From: AC-32 sp038236705
GTDB taxonomy: Bacteria > Actinomycetota > Thermoleophilia > Gaiellales > Gaiellaceae
Length of the DNA stretch: 24,188 nt
NCBI GenBank assembly: GCA_038236705.1
Contig: JBBRZN010000032.1
Coordinates: 1 to 24,188 of the forward strand
Direction of reading: 5' to 3'
Positions 1-9,360 of the stretch are shown piece after piece. Positions within the stretch are counted from its first letter, which is position 1. Each line of letters opens with the position of its first letter. The notes under the pieces are model-generated. The model was not told the DNA's origin. It ran no database searches and was given only the letters and a program-made list of their open reading frames with translations. A program made the position numbers and the translations under genes.

Positions 1-404
1 AGTGCGGCTGCCTCGGCGGAGGTGATTTTGAGCCTCACCTCGCCCGGGAAGATCTCGGCAACCTGCTCGGCGGGCACGTACTGGCTAGAGGCGAACCGGT
101 TGGACTTGATCGCGAGGCCGTCGAAGATGTCGGCGTTCTCGCGAGGCGATGTCCTTGGATCCCGGATGCGCGCCGCCAGGATCTCACGCATGGAGCTTTC
201 CATCGGCTCGACACTCAGCTCGGTCTCAGACTCTTCCTCACGATCGCTCAGCTCTCGGAGACGCTTCGCTTTCCCAACATGCCGGGCGATGAGCGACGGA
301 GCACAGCCATAACGGCGCGCTAGCTCGCGCTGGGAGACTCCTTCATCGACCGCTGCAAGCAGGTCGGGGTAGTCATTGGATGTGATCTTCGCGATCGTTT
401 GCAC
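1..404 (-). CDS. Helix-turn-helix protein, partial at left edge
   Basis: An open frame of about 134 codons runs off the left edge with no stop. Its N-terminal 50 residues look like a resolvase/transposase-type helix-turn-helix (DEGVSQRELARRYGCAPS, then LIARHVGKAKR), followed by an acidic linker (REEESETEL) and a tail containing YVPAEQVAEIF. GTG at 404 is the most likely start, although AGGAGG lies 14 bases upstream; an ATT at 410 would be better spaced. An in-frame TAG at 425-423 limits the N-terminus. The first part of the domain resembles DNA-recognition subunits of mobile elements (small terminase or transposase OrfA style), but the C-terminal half is missing, so no function is assigned. 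The DNA here is less GC-rich than the following genes, which would fit acquired DNA. Confidence 0.5.
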   Translation of the reverse strand, partial: MQTIAKITSNDYPDLLAAVDEGVSQRELARRYGCAPSLIARHVGKAKRLRELSDREEESETELSVEPMESSMREILAARIRDPRTSPRENADIFDGLAIKSNRFASSQYVPAEQVAEIFPGEVRLKITSAEAAA

Positions 405-745
405 ACCAATGACTCTAGCCTCCTAATCACTTTTTCATCAAAATCAGATGTGTCACCCGCAGCCTCGCGAGGCTGCGGGCAATGAGTAATCGTCACAGCC
501 GTCACACACAACCGCTCTATCTGCTCACACCTGCTGTGGCTGTGCTCACACCCCGGCTGGCAGAAGAGCACGCGACCTGGGTGGTGTTTGCATGAGAAAT
601 TGCACTTCGCAGATTCCCCTTGAATTGCCGAATCCAGCGCGTTTCGTGCCTTCTCGCGCCCTGCCAGAATTCGCCCCGCAAAGAGGCGTTCCACTGCCCG
701 CTCACACTGCTCACGGGTTTTCGGTGATGCAGTCTCCGGACTCAC
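320..745 (-). CDS. Possible cysteine-rich small protein (uncertain)
   Basis: GTG at 745 opens a frame whose first 85 residues look protein-like: a charged helical stretch (TREQCERAVERLFAGR), then a Cys/His-rich part with CNFSC, CKHHPG, FCQPGC and CEHSH. The final 30 residues overlap the helix-turn-helix gene in another frame and are probably not coding. If real, it would sit just upstream of, and be transcribed with, that gene. The Cys/His spacing suggests metal binding, but I recognise no family. It could equally be a chance frame in a 370-base intergenic stretch that also carries several TCACAC repeats. Confidence 0.22.
   Translation of the reverse strand: MSPETASPKTREQCERAVERLFAGRILAGREKARNALDSAIQGESAKCNFSCKHHPGRVLFCQPGCEHSHSRCEQIERLCVTAVTITHCPQPREAAGDTSDFDEKVIRRLESLVCKRSRRSHPMTTPTCLQRSMKESPSAS
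456..479. repeat. Perfect 24-bp palindrome
   Basis: The arm CCCGCAGCCTCG is followed directly by its exact reverse complement CGAGGCTGCGGG. It lies about 50 bases upstream of the helix-turn-helix gene start on the minus strand. No T-tract follows on either strand, so a simple intrinsic terminator is less likely than an operator or a cruciform/hairpin element. Confidence 0.6.
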
Positions 746-777
746 TCGGCTTGGCCGGCCCGACTCTCTTACGAGTC

Positions 778-3504
<2,727 letters not shown>

Positions 3505-3672
3505 TCAATCAAGGGGTAGGCTCCGCGGATTGCTCGCTGGAGTTTGTCGTGGCACGTCGCCGTCGGACGGCAGGACGCGCTCGAGGTAGCACTGTACGAG
3601 CGCCGGCACCTGAACGTCGGAACCACGTGGCGCGGAACATCCGGCAGGGCGCGGGACTCCGGTCGTGCTCAT
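3505..3672 (-). CDS. 55-residue ORF translationally coupled to acnA
   Basis: ATG at 3672 follows AAGGAG with a 6-base spacer, the best ribosome site in this part of the window. It opens a 55-codon frame ending TGA at 3505, with the next base starting the acnA ATG (3504). Residues 20-42 (VQVPALVQCYLERVLPSDGD, then VPRQ) resemble the N-terminal pattern of DUF6544-type proteins (PVRRYL...LP...PVPR). It may therefore be the leftover start of a larger gene now serving as an acnA leader, or a genuine short protein. No catalytic motif is visible. The family link is from memory and weak; the ribosome site and the zero-gap junction are seen directly. Confidence 0.5.
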   Translation of the reverse strand: MSTTGVPRPAGCSAPRGSDVQVPALVQCYLERVLPSDGDVPRQTPASNPRSLPLD

Positions 3673-3711
3673 GACTCGCTCCTTCGGCCGAGAGAGTCGG
3701 CGTCGCGATTT

Positions 3712-4026
3712 TCACTGCACACTTGAGGACTCACGGTCCCAGCTGTATGCGACGCGAGCGATTCTCGGCTGTCCGTCGATGATCGGCCGCCATGCATCAA
3801 ACGCCTCGGAGGCCGTCCAGCGGTACGGCTCGGTTACGACACCATCGACGATCCACTCGACTTCGTGGCCCTCGAAGACGAAGACGACTTCGCCTGCGGA
3901 GATGTAGACGGTGTGGCGTGCAAGGCCTTCCGCGTCGGGATCGAAGGGCGCGCCGTTGGCGAGGAGCTCTTGGGCGCGTGGTTCGGTGCCGTCTTTCAGA
4001 CGCGCGACGATGGCAAGCTGCTCCAT
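3712..4026 (-). CDS. Small alpha/beta-barrel-like protein (paralogue of the 15083-15709 C-terminus)
   Basis: A 104-residue soluble protein starting at ATG 4026 behind AAAGGAGG. It contains VARLKDGTEPRAQELLANG, APFDP, VVFVFEGHEVEW and IARVAYSWDRE. These align without large gaps to the last 100 residues of the protein at 15083-15709 (PPFDP, AIFVFEADSELA, LAEVVYAWERP), so the two are paralogues. The pattern of two beta-alpha-beta units resembles dimeric alpha/beta-barrel (ferredoxin-like) domains, but no named family is certain. It is the first gene of a likely minus-strand unit with the 55-codon ORF and acnA. The long upstream region holds degenerate copies of the TGCGG-N5-CCGCA element. Confidence 0.8.
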   Translation of the reverse strand: MEQLAIVARLKDGTEPRAQELLANGAPFDPDAEGLARHTVYISAGEVVFVFEGHEVEWIVDGVVTEPYRWTASEAFDAWRPIIDGQPRIARVAYSWDRESSSVQ

Positions 4027-4179
4027 GGTTCCTCCTTTGTGATTGGTGCAATCAAGCTGGCGGCGACGAGGAGCTCGGTGACAATGAGCGGCCAGCGCCG
4101 CTGGCGGCGCGTCCGCGAACTCGGCTGGTTGTGGATCGCAGTCATGGCTTGTCTGCCATGAGTGTGCGCTGCGCACGGC

Positions 4180-4226
4180 TGCACGCCATCCGCGCCAGCG
4201 CCGATTCCCGCTGCGGATAACTACGT
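4180..4226 (-). promoter_or_regulatory. Degenerate palindrome elements upstream of the small barrel gene
   Basis: Two imperfect copies of the window's TGCGG-N5-CCGCA element lie here. TGCGGATAAC at 4212-4221 has a perfect left arm and centre but a poor right arm. CGCGGATGGCGTGCA (minus strand, 4194-4180) matches part of both arms. The flanking segment ATCGGCGCTGGC on the minus strand is shared with the promoter region of the universal stress gene at 4702-5163, suggesting related promoters. Two other inverted repeats, CATGGC/GCCATG (4143-4160) and GTGCGC/GCGCAC (4164-4176), lie nearby. Confidence 0.35.
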
Positions 4227-4300
4227 GATCGAGTCGCGGCGACGCAACCTTTCGAGCAGAAAGGAGCGCTGGCCTCACCGGTGGCGGCTGTGAGCGCCGT

Positions 4301-4595
4301 CTAGCGAAGATCGTGCTCGCGCTTGGCCTCCTCCTCCATCCGTTCGAGGCGTGTGTAGTAGCCGGGAAACTCCTTCAGGTGCGCGAGCGCGATCTTCCCG
4401 GTCATGACGGACTCGTCGTCCGTGACGTTGGTCAGCAGGTCGTGAAGGCCCGTGCTCGAGCTCGACGTCCATCCCCTTCCGGAACTGCTCGACGTCAAAC
4501 GGCGCCTGATCCCAGTCGATTCCGATTTGCTCACCGACCTGGCACGCCTCATCGGCGCTGAAGCTGGGACGGGCAGCTGCGCTCTGGTTGTTCAT
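4301..4595 (-). pseudogene. DUF5661 family protein, one frameshift
   Basis: Two frames together give one protein. From ATG 4595 (AAGGA 8 bases upstream) the first frame encodes FSADEACQVGEQIGIDW and QFRKGMDVELEHG. The second frame continues LHDLLTNVTDDESV, TGKIALAHLKEFPGYY and TRLERMEEEAK to TAG at 4301. This is the signature order of the small DUF5661 family, of unknown function. The break is an extra C in the CCC run at 4449-4451 (plus strand); removing it restores HGLHDLLTNV. The rest is well preserved, so this is either a very recent mutation or a sequence error. It lies between two minus-strand genes, with gaps of 106 and 274 bases. Confidence 0.75.
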
Positions 4596-4701
4596 GATCG
4601 AGTCCTTCCGTGGCCTGGCTCGTGGATTGGTCCGCCGCCAAATCCGGGCTCAACGTTCCGCGGCACGCTCGCCGACCGGCGCGCCAGCGAAAACGTGGCG
4701 C

Positions 4702-5163
4702 TCAGCTCGCCCCCACCGGCACGGCGGCTAGCCCGCGGACGATGGCCACCGGCCGCTTCGACTCCGACAGCACTCCGCACGAGACGCTGCCGAGAAGCGC
4801 ACTGGCAAAGGCGCCGTGGCCGCGCGAGCCGATGACGATCAAATCGACGTCCTGCGAGTCGGCGTAGGCGACGATCTCGTCGACGGCGTTGCCGACGAGC
4901 AGCTTCGAGCTCGCCCGCACGCCTTCGCGGGCGGCGATCTGCTCGGCCTCCTCGAGCGAGGCGCGGTCGGGGGCGTCGAGCTCGTGCGGCACGCGCGGCA
5001 TAGCGCCGGTCATGCCAAACCCGCCGACCGGGATGACGTCGAGCGCGGGAGCGACGTGGACGAAGATCACCGCCGCCTCGTGCTCGGCGGCGAGTTCGAC
5101 TCCGAAGTCGACGGCTTCTGCCGAGGACGTGGAGCCATCGGTGGCGATCAGGATCTTCTTCAC
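4702..5163 (-). CDS. Universal stress protein (UspA family)
   Basis: A 153-residue single-domain UspA protein. It starts KKILIATDGS at a GTG at 5163 behind AAAGGAGG, preferred over upstream ATGs that lack such a site. The ATP-binding signature G-2x-G-9x-G(S) is complete (GSRGHGAFASALLGS), so nucleotide binding is expected. Usp proteins bind ATP or AMP and promote survival in stress; in mycobacteria many are controlled by DosR. It is divergent from the sensor-kinase gene across a 291-base gap. About 60 bases upstream lies AGCGGTTATCCGG (5218-5230), a weak half-match to the regulon palindrome. Confidence 0.93.
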   Translation of the reverse strand: MKKILIATDGSTSSAEAVDFGVELAAEHEAAVIFVHVAPALDVIPVGGFGMTGAMPRVPHELDAPDRASLEEAEQIAAREGVRASSKLLVGNAVDEIVAYADSQDVDLIVIGSRGHGAFASALLGSVSCGVLSESKRPVAIVRGLAAVPVGAS

Positions 5164-5215
5164 GGTGGCCTCCTTTGAGCGAGTGTTCTCTTCGTCCATG
5201 ATCGGGTCGCGCACG

Positions 5216-5230
5216 GCAGCGGTTATCCGG
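5216..5230 (-). promoter_or_regulatory. Weak half-site upstream of usp
   Basis: On the minus strand this reads CCGGATAACCGCT. The GGATAAC core matches the perfect element at 12020-12034, but the arms are poor. It lies 53 bases upstream of the GTG start, and its flank (ATCGGCGCTGGC) recurs upstream of the small barrel gene. No other clear signal is visible between 5164 and 5454. Confidence 0.25.
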
Positions 5231-5454
5231 GCCAGCGCCGATCTCGCGTGCGTAGTTGGCCGTAGACCCGTCGCGCGCCGAGCGCAGACGACGAACTCAC
5301 TAGTGGCGATCGTCGCCTCCCGCTCGCCCGTTTTGGCGCGCGATGTCTGCCAGCAGCCGACCGTCGCGCAGCGCCGGCCGTACCGCGAGCTGCGGCGTTT
5401 CAGTGCGTGCGGAGGCGCTCTGACAGCGAGCCGTAGCCAAGTCCGTTCTGGCTC

Positions 5455-7131
5455 ATGCTGCGGCTCTCTACGGATAATGGCCGCGTGAACGAAGTCGGCA
5501 CCGGACAGCGCGACCGCCTGCGGGCCCTCGTCGGTGCCGGTATCGCCCTGAGCTCCGAGCTGTCGCTCGACGAGCTGCTTCGGCGCCTGGTCGAGGCGGC
5601 GGCGGCCTTGACCGGGGCGCGCTATGCCGCGCTGGGCGTGATCGACCGCGACGGCAAGGAGCTGGAGCATTTTCTCACGCACGGCATCGACACGGACGAG
5701 GCCAGGGCGATCGGCGATCTTCCGCGCGGGCGCGGCATCCTCGGCGTGCTGATCCACAACGCTGAGACGCTGCGCCTCCACGACCTCAGCGAGGACCCCC
5801 GCTCGGTCGGCTTCCCGCCGAACCACCCGCCGATGCGCAGCTTCCTCGGCGTCCCGGTCATGCTGCGCGGCGTCGCCTACGGCAACCTCTATCTGACGGA
5901 GAAGGAGGCTGGCGCCGACTTCGACGTCGAGGACGAGGATCTCGTCGGACTGCTGGCCGCCCAGGCGGCGGTGGCGATCGAGAACGCACGACTCTACGAG
6001 GCCTCGCGGCGTTGGTCGGACCAGCTCGAGGCGCTGAACGAGGTCGGCAACGCTCTCGCAACCGAGATCGACCTGCCTCGCCTGCTGGAGCTGATCGTGC
6101 GGCGCCTGCGTGACCTGATCGACGCACGGGTGATCGCGATCGCCCTGCCGCGGGCCGACGGCACACTTGCAATCGAAGCCGCTGTCGGTGAGCGGGCCGA
6201 GGAGATCCTCGGGCTCGAGCTTGAGCGTGCCGGCTCGAAGAGCGGTCGCGTCCTCGAACGCCGTCGTGGCGAGCGGGTCGGCTCGCTGCTCGACGATCCC
6301 GAGGTCGACTATGGCATCGGCCGCCCGATCGGCGCGCGCACCGGCCTCTATGTGCCGTTGATCGTCCGCGATCAGGCAATCGGCGTCATCGTCGCTCACG
6401 ACAAGTCAGGCGGCGACCCGCGCTTCACGAACGACGATTTACGGCTGACCGAGAATTTCGCCAGCCGCGCCGCCGTCGCCGTCGACCAGTCACGACGAGC
6501 CGCCACTGATGCGCTTCGACGGGTCCTCGAGGCGCAGGAGCTCGAACGGCGGCGGTTGGCCCGCGAGCTGCATGACCAGACCGGCCAGGAGCTGACCTCG
6601 GTCCTGCTCGGACTGAAAGCCGTCGAGGACGCGCCCGATCCCGAGGCGCGGGGGCAAGCGCTCAAGACCGTGCGTGAGCAGGTCGTCGAGACCTTGCATG
6701 ACGTCCGGCGCCTGGCCGTCGAGCTGCGCCCGAAGGCTCTTGACGACTTCGGGCTCGTCCCGGCGCTCGAGCGCCTGGCAGAGACCTTCGTCGAGCAGAC
6801 CGGCCTGAAGCTCGACCTCGAAGCCCAGCTCGGCGACGAGCGTCTACCAGGCGAGATCGAGACGGCGCTCTACCGCATGGTGCAGGAGGCTTTGACCAAC
6901 ATCGTCAAGCACGCCCAAGCGCGCAGCGTCAGCATCGTCCTCACGAATGCCCGCGGAGCGATCGCGGCCCTGATCGAGGACGACGGCCGCGGCTTCGATG
7001 TCGACGCCGCCCGCGAAGGGATGGGCCTCGACGGCATGCGCGAGCGGCTCGGCCTCATCGGCGGCAAGCTAAAGATCGAGTCGCGTCCCGGCGGCGGAAC
7101 GACACTGGTCGCCGAGGTGCCCCTGTCATGA
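5455..7131 (+). CDS. Double-GAF sensor histidine kinase, DevS/DosT-like
   Basis: A soluble 558-residue kinase with no membrane segment. GAF1 spans about residues 30-175 and GAF2 about 190-350. HisKA_3 contains RRRLARELHDQTGQEL with phospho-acceptor H373, and the HATPase has VQEALTNIVKHA, EDDGRGFD and GMGLDGMRERL. GAF1 contains SVGFPPNHPPMRSFLGVPV and GNLYLTEK, nearly the DevS/DosT signature; H124 aligns with the DevS proximal heme ligand H149. This suggests a heme sensor of O2, NO or redox. The stop overlaps the regulator ATG (ATGA). The start could instead be GTG 5485; neither has a clear Shine-Dalgarno. TACGGATAAT just upstream resembles part of the regulon element. Confidence 0.93.
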   Translation: MLRLSTDNGRVNEVGTGQRDRLRALVGAGIALSSELSLDELLRRLVEAAAALTGARYAALGVIDRDGKELEHFLTHGIDTDEARAIGDLPRGRGILGVLIHNAETLRLHDLSEDPRSVGFPPNHPPMRSFLGVPVMLRGVAYGNLYLTEKEAGADFDVEDEDLVGLLAAQAAVAIENARLYEASRRWSDQLEALNEVGNALATEIDLPRLLELIVRRLRDLIDARVIAIALPRADGTLAIEAAVGERAEEILGLELERAGSKSGRVLERRRGERVGSLLDDPEVDYGIGRPIGARTGLYVPLIVRDQAIGVIVAHDKSGGDPRFTNDDLRLTENFASRAAVAVDQSRRAATDALRRVLEAQELERRRLARELHDQTGQELTSVLLGLKAVEDAPDPEARGQALKTVREQVVETLHDVRRLAVELRPKALDDFGLVPALERLAETFVEQTGLKLDLEAQLGDERLPGEIETALYRMVQEALTNIVKHAQARSVSIVLTNARGAIAALIEDDGRGFDVDAAREGMGLDGMRERLGLIGGKLKIESRPGGGTTLVAEVPLS

Positions 7132-7780
7132 CCATCCGCGTCTTGATCGTCGACGACCACGCCGTCGTCAGAAGCGGCCTGCGCCACGTGCTCGACGCCG
7201 AGGAGGGGATCGAGGTCGTCGGCGAGGCCGGCGACGCCCGCTACGCCGTCTTCGAGACGCGAGCCAAGAAACCGGACGTCATCCTGATGGACGTCGTCAT
7301 GCCCGGCAAGAGCGGCATCAGACGATTCCCGACGTGCTCAAGGACGCCCCAGAAGCCAAGGTGCTCGTCCTGTCGATGCAGGACGACCCGCACTACGTGC
7401 GCGAGGCTTTCGCCGCCGGCGCCGCCGGCTACATCCTCAAGGAGGCAGCCGACACCGACGTCGTCGCCGCCGTCCGCGAGGTCGCCGCGGGCGGCCGCTA
7501 CGTCCACCCGGCGTTGGGAGCGCGCATGGTCGCCGCCGACGCCGAAGAGCGGAAGCAGGCCGAGGCCGACCCGCTCTCGGACCGCGAGCGCGACGTCCTC
7601 CGCCTGCTGGCGCTCGGCCACACCAACCAGGAGATCGCCGGCATGCTCTACATCTCGGTCCGCACCGCCGAGACACACCGCGCACACATCATGCAGAAGC
7701 TGCGCCTGACTACCCGCGCCGAACTCGTCCGCTACGCGCTCGCCCACGGTCTATTGGGCGAGGACGCCGCCGATGCCTAG
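7128..7780 (+). pseudogene. NarL/FixJ-family response regulator, frameshifted in the receiver
   Basis: Cognate regulator of the upstream kinase, overlapping it by ATGA. The receiver starts VLIVDDHAVVRSGL with D55 in VILMDVVMPG and the lysine in YILKEAAD. The C-terminal LuxR helix-turn-helix reads DPLSDRERDVLRLLALGHTN, then ISVRTAETHRAHIMQKLRL. One base is missing between 7319 and 7320: the first frame reaches KSGI, and the second continues TIPDVLKDAPEAKVLVLSMQ to TAG at 7778. Adding one base gives an ordinary regulator of about 217 residues, GKSGIETIPDV. As every other motif is intact, a sequence error is more likely than true loss. It ends four bases before the convergent copper-protein gene. 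Confidence 0.88.
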
Positions 7781-7784
7781 TGAC

Positions 7785-8951
7785 TCATCGTCCCTTGACG
7801 TTGCCGACGTTCAAGAGGCCGACCTGGCCCTGGTCGACGGCGGCGAAGGCGTGCGAGACGAACGGGTAGAGACCGGGCTGGTCGATCTTGACGTCGAAGA
7901 CGCCGCCGCCGCCGGCGGGGACGGTCACCGTCTGCACGTTGTGCAGCGCGTCGGCGGGGTTCATGTCGCCGAACGCGTAGGCGGTGTTCAAGATCGTCCC
8001 GACGATGTGGAAGTCGGTGTCGAGCGACGGGCCGGCGTCGACGACCCAGAAACGCACCAGCTCGCCGGGCTTCGCCGTCAGGGGATGCTTGACGTACTGG
8101 CCGGCGTAGCCGTTGAAGGTCATCCAGTCCGGCTGGCGCGCGTGCGCCTTGGCCATGTTGAACCGCGCCGGCTTCTTGAGACCGTCCGAGCCGAGGTACC
8201 ACTCGCTGGAGACGAGGACGTAGTTCTTGTCGGCCTTCGGCAGCACTCCGGGCTTCGGTTCGACGACGATCGCCCCGTACATGCCGTTGGCGATGTGCAT
8301 CAAGACCGGCTTCGTGCCGCAGTGGTACATAAACACACCGGGGTCGTTGGCGCGGAACGTATAGCTGACCGACTTGCCCGGCATGACGTCGCCGAACGCC
8401 TTGTCCGGGGCGATGCGGGCTGCGTGGAAGTCGATCGAGTGCGGAATTGCGCCCTTGTTCGTCAGCGTGATCTTCACCAGCTGCCCCTGGCGGACGTGGA
8501 TCACCGGGCCCGGAGCGCCGCCGGCCCAGGCCCAGGCCGCGTACTTGATGCCGGGCGCGATCTGGACCGTCAGGTCCGTCAAGACGAGGTGGACGTTCGC
8601 CACCGGGCCGGCAGGGGCCGCCGGCAGCGTCGCAGGGTAGGCCTTGTGAGCGGCGGCGAGGGCGTCGGCGTTCGCCGGCGCGGCGGCGGCGAAGCTGGTC
8701 AGGGAACCTAGGTTGGCCGTCGAGCTCACGTCCACACCTGGCGTCGAAGCGCTGGCTGTGCCGGCCTTGGCCGCAGCGTGCCTTGCGTCGTCACGCGCGT
8801 TGCGGGCGTCGAGCCACATCATCACTGCGAAGAAGCCCAGAACCGCGACGAGCAGCCCGAGCAACAACGAGACGACGCCCAAGAGTGCGTCCTTGTAGCC
8901 GACGGTCTCGCTGGAGCGGTGCTGTTTCGTCACATACGGGCCGCTGCTCAT
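7785..8951 (-). CDS. nirK: Membrane-anchored copper nitrite reductase (NirK-like)
   Basis: A 388-residue two-cupredoxin copper protein. Residues 21-46 form a membrane anchor, then a 70-residue Ala-rich linker; domain 1 covers about 118-232 and domain 2 about 242-386. All NirK ligands are present: type 1 H171, C211, H219 and M224; type 2 H176, H210 and H367. The catalytic pair corresponding to Asp98 and His255 is D174 (PHSIDFH) and H315. It should reduce nitrite to NO outside the membrane; annotation pipelines often call such proteins multicopper oxidase type 3. It starts at ATG 8951 behind AAAGGAG, with a perfect regulon palindrome 105 bases upstream. NO is a known ligand of heme-GAF kinases, which makes the neighbourhood suggestive. 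Confidence 0.85.
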   Translation of the reverse strand: MSSGPYVTKQHRSSETVGYKDALLGVVSLLLGLLVAVLGFFAVMMWLDARNARDDARHAAAKAGTASASTPGVDVSSTANLGSLTSFAAAAPANADALAAAHKAYPATLPAAPAGPVANVHLVLTDLTVQIAPGIKYAAWAWAGGAPGPVIHVRQGQLVKITLTNKGAIPHSIDFHAARIAPDKAFGDVMPGKSVSYTFRANDPGVFMYHCGTKPVLMHIANGMYGAIVVEPKPGVLPKADKNYVLVSSEWYLGSDGLKKPARFNMAKAHARQPDWMTFNGYAGQYVKHPLTAKPGELVRFWVVDAGPSLDTDFHIVGTILNTAYAFGDMNPADALHNVQTVTVPAGGGGVFDVKIDQPGLYPFVSHAFAAVDQGQVGLLNVGNVKGR

Positions 8952-9055
8952 CGCTAACTCCTTTGTCGAATCGGTAACTCGAAGGTAGGACGGGGCGCGC
9001 CCTTATTCGTCCCCGAAGACCCGCATCTCGATCGGGGCATGCCCGCAGAGTTCGT

Positions 9056-9070
9056 TGCGGCTTTCCCGCA
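9056..9070 (-). promoter_or_regulatory. Regulon palindrome upstream of nirK-like gene
   Basis: TGCGGCTTTCCCGCA reads TGCGGGAAAGCCGCA on the minus strand, identical to the copies at 15766 and 17846, and here extended by T/A on both sides. Its centre is 112 bases from the nirK-like ATG. Perfect arms TGCGG/CCGCA with a five-base centre are proposed as an activator or repressor operator. Confidence 0.65.
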
Positions 9071-9073
9071 ATG

Positions 9074-9101
9074 ACCGAGGGCGGCTTGCGCCGCCCTCGG
9101 T
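9074..9101. terminator. Strong hairpin, 12-bp stem
   Basis: ACCGAGGGCGGC pairs perfectly with GCCGCCCTCGGT around a TTGC loop. It lies 19 bases beyond the stop of the decayed LigA-like fragment (9121-9262, minus strand), so it may be that gene's old terminator. It lacks a T-tract on either side. Confidence 0.5.
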
Positions 9102-9120
9102 CGCCAGCGTTGAAGCTGAT

Positions 9121-9262
9121 TTAAGCGGTGGCGGTCTCCGTGCCCGTCGCCTCGAGCGCGTGGATGCGCATGTAGCTGGCGAACGCCCGTGCCCGGTCAC
9201 CGCTTGTTGATCGCCTTGCCTGCGAGGCGACCGTCGGCAGCTTGATGCTGGCCGGCCCGGGG
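9121..9262 (-). pseudogene. Fragment of a LigA-like membrane protein (paralogue of 16290-16961)
   Basis: Read on the minus strand this encodes IKLPTV, then (after small indels) AGKAIN and RARAFASYMRIHALEATG, ending TAA at 9121. The intact protein at 16290-16961 has VKLPTVDVAGKNITTG and RARAFASYMRIHTLEATG at the same positions. The N-terminal membrane segment and the whole C-terminal half are missing, and at least two indels break the frame. It is therefore a dead partial copy of that family, lying inside the promoter region between two divergent genes. Confidence 0.7.
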
Positions 9263-9289
9263 CCACGATCTGCGCAAGCCGGCGACGTC

Positions 9290-9304
9290 TGCGGTTTCTC
9301 CGCA
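9290..9304 (+). promoter_or_regulatory. Regulon palindrome upstream of the acyl-CoA synthetase
   Basis: TGCGGTTTCTCCGCA has perfect arms and a five-base centre. The centre lies exactly 64 bases before the ATG at 9361, the same distance as for the two-domain gene at 15083-15709. The synthetase start has no convincing Shine-Dalgarno, so a short or absent leader is likely. Confidence 0.65.
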
Positions 9305-9360
9305 ACGGAATCAGGGCCGGCGCGGAACCGGCGTCACCGCGCACGCGGCAGACTCGGGGC

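Noticed and set aside
5164..6399. Long N-terminal extension of the first universal stress protein, antisense to the kinase
   Set aside because: The real Usp start is the GTG at 5163 with AAAGGAGG. The extension has no family features and overlaps the kinase on the other strand.
7300..7340. Programmed frameshift in the response regulator
   Set aside because: No slippery heptamer or stimulatory structure is evident. The family is never known to need one, and other genes nearby carry similar random indels.
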